NCBI GenBank assembly: GCA_913042885.1
Contig: CAJWLW010000084.1
Location: 1-15,825 of the forward strand
Origin: an uncultured Lentisphaeria bacterium
GTDB lineage: Bacteria > Verrucomicrobiota > Lentisphaeria > JABSQK01 > CAJWLW01
Length of the DNA stretch: 15,825 nucleotides
Direction of reading: 5' to 3'
Below, piece by piece: positions 1-6,529 of this stretch; position 1 is the stretch's first letter, and every line of letters starts with the position of its first letter. The notes below the pieces were generated by a model. The model was not told the DNA's origin, searched no databases, and was given only the letters and a program-made list of their open reading frames with translations. Position numbers and translations under genes: made by a program.

Positions 1-492
1 GGCCACCCGCCGGCGTTCGCCGCCGGACAACGTGCCGACCAGCCGGTCACCGGCCAGTACCGCCAGCGCCGACCTCACCTGCTCGACACGTGTCTGCAGG
101 TTCCACCCGTCCACCGCGGTGATCTGCGCTTCGATCGCCACGGCCCGATCCGACATCGGCGACAACTGCTCGAACTCATCGAGCAGCGCCCTTAGATGAG
201 CGATGCCATCGGCGATATTTTCCGAGATGGTGCGTTCATCTTCCAGCTCGAAAGCCTGCGGCAGAAAGCTCATCAGCAAATCGCGCCGCGGCATGACACT
301 TCCTTTCGTCGGCGACATCTGCCCCATCAACAGCTTCAACAGCGTCGATTTCCCGGCACCATTGCGGCCGACCAGCCCAACGCGGTCGCCGGCGTGAATC
401 GTCAACGACACGCCGGTGAGAATGTCCTGCGAACCGATGCCGTATTCGACGTCGGCAGCAGTGAGGACGACCTCTGTAGCCGCAACTGCCAT
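1..492 (-). CDS. uup: ABC-F family ATP-binding protein, Uup-like (partial, N-terminal 164 residues)
   Basis: This reading frame is open from the ATG at 490-492 to the left window edge, so only the first nucleotide-binding domain is visible. The Walker A motif GRNGAGKST lies at about residues 42-50, and the ABC signature LSGGE is near residue 155. Between them lies a stretch containing DGWNLQTRVEQV, which matches the helical part of Uup-type ABC-F proteins rather than a transporter ATPase. No membrane segment is present. ABC-F proteins are soluble twin-ATPase factors that act on ribosomes or, for Uup, also affect DNA transposon excision and branched DNA; that is family knowledge. Assignment to Uup rather than another ABC-F subgroup is inferred from the signature region. 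No clear Shine-Dalgarno precedes the ATG; an in-frame GTG lies at 535-537. The second ATPase domain, linker and any C-terminal domain are outside the window. Confidence 0.85.
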   Translation of the reverse strand, partial: MAVAATEVVLTAADVEYGIGSQDILTGVSLTIHAGDRVGLVGRNGAGKSTLLKLLMGQMSPTKGSVMPRRDLLMSFLPQAFELEDERTISENIADGIAHLRALLDEFEQLSPMSDRAVAIEAQITAVDGWNLQTRVEQVRSALAVLAGDRLVGTLSGGERRRVA

Positions 493-538
493 CAGCAGCA
501 ACGACGGTGCAATGGGTGGGCGGTAGTCATGGCCCACT

Positions 539-566
539 AATTTACGGGACGTTAAAGAAGTAGCAA
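539..566 (-). promoter_or_regulatory. Candidate sigma70 promoter for the Uup-like gene
   Basis: Reading on the minus strand, TTGCTA (561-566) and TAAATT (539-544) are separated by 16 bases and would start transcription near 531, about 40 bases before the ATG at 492. Both hexamers are imperfect, so this is a tentative call. Confidence 0.3.
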
Positions 567-631
567 CCGGCCTCACGCCCGCGGCATGCGCCGCCCAACA
601 GGCCACCTGCAGCAGTCACAAACGGGGTTAG

Positions 632-775
632 AATCGCGGCGTCTGTTATTTCAATATGCAGCAATACGAAGCGGCGGCGGCGGACTTTCAATCGGCGCTG
701 GCACTCGACCCGGATTACGCTCAGGCGGCTGGGTTGCATGCGGCAGCGGTCGAGCGTTTGGACGAATCGCCTTGA
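632..775 (+). pseudogene. TPR-repeat fragment (broken gene remnant)
   Basis: The frame ending at the TGA at 773-775 reads NRGVCYFNMQQYEAAAADFQ and then a segment ending LALDPDYAQA. That is one near-canonical tetratricopeptide repeat, with a tyrosine at helix A, alanines at the packing positions and the LDP(D)YA turn. The frame is closed upstream by a TAG at 629-631, directly before the residues that would open the repeat. No second repeat is seen on either side. The only ATG (656-658) lacks a Shine-Dalgarno and would give 39 residues. I read it as the tail of a lost TPR protein, cut off where the AT-richer patch begins. A genuine microprotein driven by the TAGAAT at 629-634 is possible but less likely, as no matching -35 is seen. 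Confidence 0.5.
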
Positions 776-801
776 CAATTACTGTGAACTGGGGTTATGA
801 A
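772..801 (+). promoter_or_regulatory. Candidate promoter TTGACA-18-TATGAA
   Basis: A perfect -35 hexamer TTGACA (772-777) is followed after 18 bases by TATGAA (796-801), which matches four of six -10 positions. It overlaps the stop of the TPR remnant and lies over the presumed 5' end of the small plus-strand gene. If it is used, translation must begin downstream, for example at the TTG at 817. The call is tentative because the two interpretations compete. Confidence 0.3.
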
Positions 802-1023
802 CAACACAGCATCACGTTGACCGCTCGGAATTGGAGCAGAATATTGTCAGGAAAATCTCTTTATATTCGAGGTAAGGGCTATGGCTATGAGGGTGGGTTC
901 TTTTGGGACTATTGGAATTTTGATGGCAGCCTGGAAGGTCCGTTAACTGTTACTTACGGTGATGAGGGTGGCGTTGAATTTGATGGGAAACTTATCGATG
1001 CGGTTATTGATGAACATCACTGA
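784..1023 (+). CDS. Small hypothetical protein, aromatic and glycine-rich
   Basis: Unknown function. From the GTG at 784 the product is 79 residues. Its body is convincing as real protein: SITLTARNWSRILSGKSLYI, then KGYGYEGGFFWDYWNFDG, then an acidic tail ending in DAVIDEHH. It alternates charged, glycine and aromatic residues as expected for a small beta-rich domain. There is no signal peptide or membrane segment. The start is uncertain. The frame stays open back to 586 through the TPR remnant, the only nearby ATG (797) is out of frame, and GTG 784, TTG 772 and TTG 817 are all possible without a good Shine-Dalgarno. Base composition is visibly more AT-rich than the flanking genes. It converges on the next small gene with a 15-base gap. 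A part in a small defence or immunity-type pair is conceivable, but nothing in the sequence proves it. Confidence 0.5.
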   Translation: MNWGYEQHSITLTARNWSRILSGKSLYIRGKGYGYEGGFFWDYWNFDGSLEGPLTVTYGDEGGVEFDGKLIDAVIDEHH

Positions 1024-1038
1024 GGGTATGCATTAGAA

Positions 1039-1272
1039 TCACACCTTAATCTCTGCAAAAAAATCCTCAACGTCACGATGGGTATAGCTTTCTATCCAAT
1101 ATTCAACGTCTTCAGCGCTCTTTATGTCATTCCGATCCAATACCATAATTTGCCACTTATCATGATCTTCGGTGCCTTCTTCGGGAATATGGCTACCCAA
1201 CCACTCTTGTGTAATGCTATCTATAGCTGATAGGCAATCCTCTAACTGTTGCTTTGTTAATTCTCGGGGCAT
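1039..1272 (-). CDS. Small acidic hypothetical protein
   Basis: A 77-residue product starting at the ATG at 1270-1272. The sequence has a balanced, clearly protein-like composition: MPRELTKQQLEDCLSAIDSI, then a middle HDKWQIMVLDRNDI, then the acidic, aromatic C-terminal part EDVEYWIESYTHRDVEDFF. Predicted character is small, soluble, acidic and mainly alpha-helical, with no export signal. I do not recognise a family. Upstream only a weak GAGA lies about 10 bases before the ATG. Codons are AT-richer than in the large genes to the right, in line with the small gene facing it, so the two probably arrived together. It lies downstream of and in the same direction as the nine-gene cluster, but the 66-base gap and compositional break argue against it belonging to that operon. 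Confidence 0.6.
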   Translation of the reverse strand: MPRELTKQQLEDCLSAIDSITQEWLGSHIPEEGTEDHDKWQIMVLDRNDIKSAEDVEYWIESYTHRDVEDFFAEIKV

Positions 1273-1338
1273 CTAAAACTAATCTCTGTTCCATGGATCT
1301 ATATTTGACAACAAAACCACCATGCCGCCGTGGCACTG

Positions 1339-2460
1339 TCACTTCAGCGTCCAGTGGATGGACATGATGCCGCCGGCATCCTCGGCATACGCCAGATGCA
1401 CGTACTTGTCGTTCTCGCGAACGTACTTCTTGTTGAGGTACCAGACCGTCACCATCTCCCCGGGTGTCAATTCCGTCGTCACGGGATAGCCGAAATCATG
1501 CTCGACCGGCAGCTCGTGCAGCGTCATCATATTCTCGTAGTCCCATGTCTCCCCTTCATCATACGAGATCATCGCCCGGATGCTCGGGGGCCGGTCGCGA
1601 TAACTGTACGAACAAAGAATTGCGCCGGAACTGAGCTTCAGAAGATGCGGCGGATAACCCCACACAGGAAGCTTCTCCGCGACCGACCAGGTACGTCCAA
1701 AATCGTTCGAGTTCGACTGATACATATACTGGTCTTCCCAGGGACAGCCCTCGGCCCGGAACAGTGCGACCAGGCGCCCGGGACTGGTCTCGACGAGGTG
1801 GTTCTCGATCAGCCAGGTCTCCTCCGGCAGGTCTGCTGCGCGCGGTATTTCTCCGACCGCTTCCCAGGTGTCGCCCTTGTCACTCGATTCCCAAGCCAGG
1901 ATCGGTTCAGCCATCTCGACCAGACCTGTACCAATGTAGATCAGACGCCCGTCGGCTAGCGCCGCGGGCCCGGAATGCTGGCCGGTGGGCGTATCGACAG
2001 GAGGCCCCCAGGTCCGACCGCCATCTTCCGAGCGCATCAGCCAGGGGCGCGGCAGGCCTTCCTCCGTCAGCCCCATACGTTCGACGATACCTTGCCATTG
2101 GGACAACCACCGATCGGGAATTATCCTGCCGGCGCAGAACTCACCGGACACGACATGGGGCACCCAGTCGGTGCTGCTGAAGGAGGTCAGAACAATCGTC
2201 CCGTCCGGCATGGTGCGGAGGCTGGCGTCGCGGTCGTCCGTCTCGCTGTTGTACACCTCCTGCGGCAGGGTCCACGTCCTGCCGCCATCGGCCGAGCGCA
2301 TCACCACAGTCCGGCTCTGCGGCCCGGTATGGTAGATCCGCTCGGACGCCGAGACGACGATATCGCCGTCAGCGGTGCGCGTGATGCCCGGCCAGCCGTA
2401 CATCTGGTCCGGCCGTGCCGCGACGACGCCGTACTCGATATTGTGTGCAGTAAGTGTCAT
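1339..2460 (-). CDS. Asp-box (BNR) beta-propeller, sialidase-superfamily protein A
   Basis: The product is 373 residues from the ATG at 2458-2460. Five Asp boxes of the form SxDxGxTW are visible: SADGGRTW (56-63), SEDGGRTW (144-151), SSDKGDTW (192-199), SNDFGRTW (251-258) and SYDEGETW (299-306). These mark a six-bladed sialidase-type propeller. The (F/Y)RIP motif carrying the first catalytic arginine of GH33 sialidases is absent; the equivalent place reads GWPGITRTADG. A DFGYP motif near 323 fits the large uncharacterised BNR families instead. No signal peptide is seen, so it is probably cytoplasmic. A GTG at 2494-2496 in the same frame would add 12 residues. I prefer the ATG because the distance to the first blade then equals that of the paralogous BNR protein. 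It is the last gene of the minus-strand cluster, about 60 bases after its neighbour. Substrate is unknown. Confidence 0.85.
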   Translation of the reverse strand: MTLTAHNIEYGVVAARPDQMYGWPGITRTADGDIVVSASERIYHTGPQSRTVVMRSADGGRTWTLPQEVYNSETDDRDASLRTMPDGTIVLTSFSSTDWVPHVVSGEFCAGRIIPDRWLSQWQGIVERMGLTEEGLPRPWLMRSEDGGRTWGPPVDTPTGQHSGPAALADGRLIYIGTGLVEMAEPILAWESSDKGDTWEAVGEIPRAADLPEETWLIENHLVETSPGRLVALFRAEGCPWEDQYMYQSNSNDFGRTWSVAEKLPVWGYPPHLLKLSSGAILCSYSYRDRPPSIRAMISYDEGETWDYENMMTLHELPVEHDFGYPVTTELTPGEMVTVWYLNKKYVRENDKYVHLAYAEDAGGIMSIHWTLK

Positions 2461-2518
2461 GATTTTCTCGATCGGTACAGTATCGCATTTTTTCACTAAT
2501 GATCGCCCGTAACCGCAT

Positions 2519-4036
2519 CTACACCGGCTGCACCCAAAGTTCCACTTCGTCGATCACGATCTCGCCGGATGCATCCGGATCCGCCTTGGTCAGCGTGATG
2601 GACAGCTGGTTTTCACCGTAAGCGAGGGCATCGGCAGGCAGCGGGAACCAACGGATGTCCGGGAACGGCCGCTGGTATTTGATATCGGGCTTGCCGAACG
2701 GCCCCGGGGCTATAGTCGCGCCATTGAGCTGCACGTCGACGACGTCGTGCAGCGTCAGGCTGCCTCGCAACATCAAAGTGGCGACCTGTATCTGGTCGTT
2801 CTGTTCGTAGGCCTGGAAGCGGAATATGCCGGAGGGCTGCGCGCTTTCCCGGTCGAGCACCACGCGCTCCGTCAGGGCCGACATGATCGTATCCGGGTCC
2901 CCGGGGGGCTCGAAGATATAGTGCCGATCGCCGCGGGCGGCGCGCGGCAAGTCCCGCAGCTCGTAGAAGACCTGCAACGCCTGCGGATAATAGGGCGGCG
3001 GATACAGGCCGCCGACGAAATGGTTGTAGACAGAGAGACCGTCGGCACCGCCGCCATAGAAGGTCTGGGCCAGCGCCCGATAATTCGAGCGCGTCATGTT
3101 GGTCCTGCCCGCCACGAGGCGCTCGGCCGGGATTTGGTTGCGTCGGCGGGCCTGCCAACTCGTCCATGGCGCCATGCCCGGATAGAGCATGCAGTCGCCC
3201 TTCCTTGTCAGCTCGCTGAAGTCCGCGTAACCGGCGTTGAAATTGCAATACATCGGGTCCATCGGACTGACATAGTCAACGAAGCCTTTGGTAATCCATG
3301 TCGGCACGTCGAGACCAAGGGCCAAGTTCTCCTGCATCGTGGCGTACACCCTTGCCCCCAGCAACAGCTTCCTTCCCCGGACCCGGCCCAGCTCGTCCAG
3401 CATGTCGCGCAAACGCTGCACAAGCTCAGTCAGGCAATGCGCTCGATCAGCCCCTTGAGATGGGGGAAAGTACATCGGCTCCCGAAAGGTCATCTCTATA
3501 CCGTCGACATCGAAACTGTCGACAACCATTTCCATCACCTCGAAGATGAACTGGCGCACCCCTTCGAATGAAAAGTCGAGCATCCGCTGGTCATCTTTTT
3601 CGAGAGTCGGGTCCGGCAGGAGCCACTCGGGGTGTGCATCCATGAAGGCGGCCCGCCTGGGGTAATGCTCGCCGGAGTGATTGTCGTTCATGCGAAAACC
3701 GGCGATGAATGTCATGCCCCGCTCATGACTGCGGTCGAGCAGCACCTGCAGGGGCTGCTCGCCGGCATCGAGCATGGTGAGGAACTTCGCGTGCTGCGGC
3801 CGCTGGTCGTATGGCATCTGTTCCGACCGCCAGTAGACCGTAAACCCCTGGTTGAAGCAATCCTGCTGGAAAATATCCACGCCGCTGTCGGCGAGCATGT
3901 CCACCCACTGGCGCAGCGAATCAGCCGTCACCGGATCGGGCAGGAAGTTGGCAACGATGCTGGATGGATCGCTGACGTACAGGATGCGATGCTCGCCGCG
4001 CGGTGTCAAGGGGGAGTCGGATACTGGATTTTGCAT
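2519..4036 (-). CDS. GHL10-like TIM-barrel glycosidase-like protein with C-terminal beta-sandwich
   Basis: The product is 505 residues with no signal peptide. The N-terminal ~390 residues look like an (alpha/beta)8 barrel of the glycosyl-hydrolase-like GHL10 / family-10-like type. Landmarks are GFRMNDNH (113-120), HPEWLL (135-140) and the strand FDVDGIEMTFREP (175-187), where Glu181 or Glu186 could be catalytic. Residues from about 400 to the end (with VDVQLNGA and a terminal VIDEVELWV) look like a jelly-roll accessory or carbohydrate-binding-like domain. I recognise the fold type but not a characterised family, so activity is not assigned. The gene follows the secreted TIM-barrel gene by 33 bases and precedes BNR protein A closely, consistent with co-transcription. 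The ATG at 4034-4036 has only a weak GGA upstream. Confidence 0.75.
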   Translation of the reverse strand: MQNPVSDSPLTPRGEHRILYVSDPSSIVANFLPDPVTADSLRQWVDMLADSGVDIFQQDCFNQGFTVYWRSEQMPYDQRPQHAKFLTMLDAGEQPLQVLLDRSHERGMTFIAGFRMNDNHSGEHYPRRAAFMDAHPEWLLPDPTLEKDDQRMLDFSFEGVRQFIFEVMEMVVDSFDVDGIEMTFREPMYFPPSQGADRAHCLTELVQRLRDMLDELGRVRGRKLLLGARVYATMQENLALGLDVPTWITKGFVDYVSPMDPMYCNFNAGYADFSELTRKGDCMLYPGMAPWTSWQARRRNQIPAERLVAGRTNMTRSNYRALAQTFYGGGADGLSVYNHFVGGLYPPPYYPQALQVFYELRDLPRAARGDRHYIFEPPGDPDTIMSALTERVVLDRESAQPSGIFRFQAYEQNDQIQVATLMLRGSLTLHDVVDVQLNGATIAPGPFGKPDIKYQRPFPDIRWFPLPADALAYGENQLSITLTKADPDASGEIVIDEVELWVQPV

Positions 4037-4069
4037 GGCGTCCGGGGGGCTACTCTTGTTGTTGCGCTG

Positions 4070-5317
4070 TCATCGCCTCGGCCGGCGCTGCCAACGTGGC
4101 CAGTCTATCGTTTCGCGATCGATCGAGCCGGCTTCGAAGAGTTCGTACAGGTGTACCCCGTACGGCTCGAAGGCGTCTTCGATGACGCCGCCCTTGACGT
4201 CGATCAGGCGGTTCTCCAAACGTACAGCGGCTTGCGGTGTCAGGCCACTTTCGGGAACCGGGACGGTGAACCGGGCGGTGACCGGTTCATTGAAACCGTT
4301 GACTGCGATCAGGAAATAGCCGGCCTCGGTTTGCCGCAGCGACACGTGCAATGCGGTGTAGCCGAGGGCGCCGGGCTCCTTTGAGCCTTCGATGATTTCA
4401 GTTTGGGTTCCACCGACCTGGGCCGCCACGAGATAAGGGGTCAGGAGGTGCAGTTCCGAGGTCAGGTCAGCCCACTGCGCCCAGTACCCTGGTGAGTCGG
4501 TAACCCACCATTGGCCGTAGTGGAAGGCTTTATAGATGATCCCGTCGATGCCGTGGGCAATGGCCATGTAAGTCATGCAACGGACCTCGGCCATGGTCGG
4601 GTTACGCCCCCCGAGCGCCATCATCTGCACCTCCATCCAGCTCGGCTTGCCGCCGGCGCCCTCGACAACGTTATCGGAGTATCGCGCAACGAAGGCCAGG
4701 GGATGGTTGGGGACCGGACGAATCATGTCGTTGTGGATGTCCGTGACCACAGTGTAGCGTTGATGGTCGTTGAGATTTCCGTACGCCAGTTCAACGTGTA
4801 TCGGATGGTGTGGATCGAGACGCCTGATCATCTCGTACAACGGCTTGAACGTGGCGGGCGGCATCCGGTAGGGAGGCTCGATGTCCGGCGTCGCCGGTCT
4901 CGGGCCGGTGAGCAGGTTCGGCTCATGCTCCAATCCCCAGGCCAGCAGTCCGGGAGCGTCACGACAGGCCAGGATGATCCGCTCCACCGTCTCCATGTTC
5001 GTCCACACGCTATTGGTGAGTAAAACCACGGAGTACATGCCATTCGCATAAGCTTCATCGATGTCGTAACGGTACGACTCGGGGATTTCCTTCAGGCCAT
5101 GGGTGGTGACCATGTTGAAGCCCTGGGCGCCCGCCTCGGGCAGCGAATAATGCCAGTGTGCGGCATGGTCGATACCGATCGGAAAGAACGGCTTGCCGTT
5201 GACGAAGATCCGGTCGTCGCGAATCTCGACGCGTTCTATGGGCGGCGGTGGTTCGGCCTGCAGCAGTAACGCGCCAAAGGCCATGATTCCGATGACAAGG
5301 GTCGGAAGAAATTTCAT
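4070..5317 (-). CDS. Secreted TIM-barrel glycosidase-like protein (paralogue 1, altered motif)
   Basis: The product is 415 residues. It begins with a signal peptide (positive MKF, hydrophobic core through residue 20, likely cleavage after LLQA), so it is exported. The mature part opens with IERVEI...IFVNGKPFFPIGI, the usual entry into a clan GH-A-like barrel. LAWGLEHEPN (125-134) is at the position of the strand-4 acid/base motif. It is clearly homologous over its full length to the protein at 6526-7803, including PESYR, ANGMYS, ILACRDAPGLLAW, VRCMTYMA and YFLIAVNGF. Unlike that copy it has EHEP rather than EDEP, and HNDMIRP where the copy has HSDDVYP, so two conserved acidic sites are changed. 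AGGAG sits about 9 bases before the ATG. A 123-base gap separates it from BNR protein B upstream, and 33 bases separate it from the GHL10-like gene downstream. Specificity is unknown. Confidence 0.8.
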   Translation of the reverse strand: MKFLPTLVIGIMAFGALLLQAEPPPPIERVEIRDDRIFVNGKPFFPIGIDHAAHWHYSLPEAGAQGFNMVTTHGLKEIPESYRYDIDEAYANGMYSVVLLTNSVWTNMETVERIILACRDAPGLLAWGLEHEPNLLTGPRPATPDIEPPYRMPPATFKPLYEMIRRLDPHHPIHVELAYGNLNDHQRYTVVTDIHNDMIRPVPNHPLAFVARYSDNVVEGAGGKPSWMEVQMMALGGRNPTMAEVRCMTYMAIAHGIDGIIYKAFHYGQWWVTDSPGYWAQWADLTSELHLLTPYLVAAQVGGTQTEIIEGSKEPGALGYTALHVSLRQTEAGYFLIAVNGFNEPVTARFTVPVPESGLTPQAAVRLENRLIDVKGGVIEDAFEPYGVHLYELFEAGSIDRETIDWPRWQRRPRR

Positions 5318-5355
5318 CCGGATTGCTCCTGCTGTTCGGCTTTAGTCTCGAACCC

Positions 5356-5369
5356 GAATCTATTGATTC
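5356..5369. repeat. Inverted repeat GAATC-tatt-GATTC
   Basis: A perfect 5-base inverted repeat with a 4-base centre lies in the 123-base gap between BNR protein B and TIM-barrel paralogue 1, about 40 bases before the latter's ATG. It is AT-rich and short, so it may be chance, a weak hairpin or an operator. I see no good promoter in this gap. Confidence 0.25.
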
Positions 5370-5440
5370 AAACTTATGCCAGGTAGACGTAGCGTAAAAG
5401 CCTTGAAACACCCGACCGACGAGCACAGAAGTTCGTGGTA

Positions 5441-6529
5441 CTATTCTCGCTCCACCGTGATCTCAACACCTCTCAGGAAATTCGCCTTGTCTCCGGAGGC
5501 ATCGTCGATACCCAACGCGTCACAGACAAACAAGAGCTTGCCGGGCGCGATCTCCAGCATGCAGGTGTAGCCGGTGAGTCCGCCCCAGTACACTATTATC
5601 GACTTTTCCCAGTTGTCCCCGGTGCCTGTCGGGTCAAACATGATGCTGTTGCCCGGCCGGCCGAAGCTGCAGGCAAGCACACCGTTGCTCATCAATAGCA
5701 TGTCCGGGTTGACACTGGCAATGCCAACATTGGCTGGATCCTCTACCACGCTCTGCGCTGCCGGATCCAGGTCGGGGTCGAGGATGATTGGCTCAGACCA
5801 CGTCTTGCCGTGGTCACTCGAGCGTGTCTGGCGCAACGAATGAAAACTGCCGACACGGGCCACGCACAGGATGTCACCGGCGGCGGTCCATGACAGGATA
5901 CCCTCGTCGAATCCTTCGTAATATTCGCCCAGGTCAGGATTTGGATCGTAGCCGATCGTCGAGAGATAGTCGAAGGTCAACCCCCGGTCCCTCGAGATCG
6001 CTGCCACTGCCCGATATTTCGTGTCGCCCTCCCACCAGCCGTACATAAACGCCAGAAGACTGCCATCCGGCAATTCGAGGATCGAACGCCAGAAAACCAT
6101 CGCGATGTAGTGCTTATACTTCGGGTCGGGCGGTGGAATAGGCTCACGATTGGCCCTCGGCATATTGACAGTGACGTCGATCGGTCCCTCGAAGGTCTTG
6201 CCGCCGTCATCCGAGCGGAACATGCTGCCTCTCGACTGCTTCGAACCCGGCGTGACGGGAAATGCATGGCCGTTGTATGCCAGAACCGTGCCGTCGCGGA
6301 GCTGCACGACGGCCTCTTCACGGACGACGCGTGGCGGATCAGGCGTCCAGGTCTTGCCATTGTCCACGGACCGCAGGCAGGCGCGTCGGGCCGGGCACAT
6401 GTCGTGGTCCAGGTGGTAGTCGAGCAGCAGCGTCCCGTCCTGCAGCTTCCAGAGGTCGGGGTAGATGTGTTCGCCTTCTCCCGTCACCGAGTTCGAGATC
6501 GTCCAGGGCTCACCAATCGTGATCTTCAT
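5441..6529 (-). CDS. Asp-box (BNR) beta-propeller, sialidase-superfamily protein B
   Basis: The product is 362 residues. The start is the ATG at 6527-6529, whose ATGA overlaps the TGA of the preceding gene. An ATG 21 bases further up would bury more of it inside that gene. Four Asp boxes are visible: SVDNGKTW (54-61), SDDGGKTF (106-113), SRDRGLTF (179-186) and SSDHGKTW (237-244), which fit a sialidase-fold propeller. As in BNR protein A, the (F/Y)RIP catalytic-arginine motif is missing; the aligned segment is HIYPDLWKLQDGTLLL. Sequence outside the Asp boxes differs strongly from protein A, so these are different subfamilies. There is no signal peptide, although its upstream partner is exported. 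The 4-base overlap suggests translational coupling with the TIM-barrel gene. Enzymatic activity on a rhamnose- or uronate-containing glycan is possible but not shown. Confidence 0.85.
   Translation of the reverse strand: MKITIGEPWTISNSVTGEGEHIYPDLWKLQDGTLLLDYHLDHDMCPARRACLRSVDNGKTWTPDPPRVVREEAVVQLRDGTVLAYNGHAFPVTPGSKQSRGSMFRSDDGGKTFEGPIDVTVNMPRANREPIPPPDPKYKHYIAMVFWRSILELPDGSLLAFMYGWWEGDTKYRAVAAISRDRGLTFDYLSTIGYDPNPDLGEYYEGFDEGILSWTAAGDILCVARVGSFHSLRQTRSSDHGKTWSEPIILDPDLDPAAQSVVEDPANVGIASVNPDMLLMSNGVLACSFGRPGNSIMFDPTGTGDNWEKSIIVYWGGLTGYTCMLEIAPGKLLFVCDALGIDDASGDKANFLRGVEITVERE

Noticed and set aside
542..778. Minus-strand open frame of 78 codons
   Set aside because: Arginine- and cysteine-rich shadow of the TPR remnant, with no start signals.
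797..820. ATG at 797 as start of the small plus-strand gene
   Set aside because: It is in another frame and reaches a stop after seven codons.
1300..1338. Terminator after the last cluster gene
   Set aside because: Only a 4-base-pair stem (CCAC/GTGG) with a 9-base loop before TTTTG can be drawn on the minus strand; too weak to call.
2747..4384. Two plus-strand open frames of 274 and 250 codons
   Set aside because: Antisense to the GHL10-like gene and its upstream neighbour, with no domain-like sequence.
1339..6529. GH33 exo-alpha-sialidase as a call for the two Asp-box proteins
   Set aside because: Asp boxes only indicate the fold. The RIP catalytic-arginine motif is missing in both, so sialidase activity is not supported.
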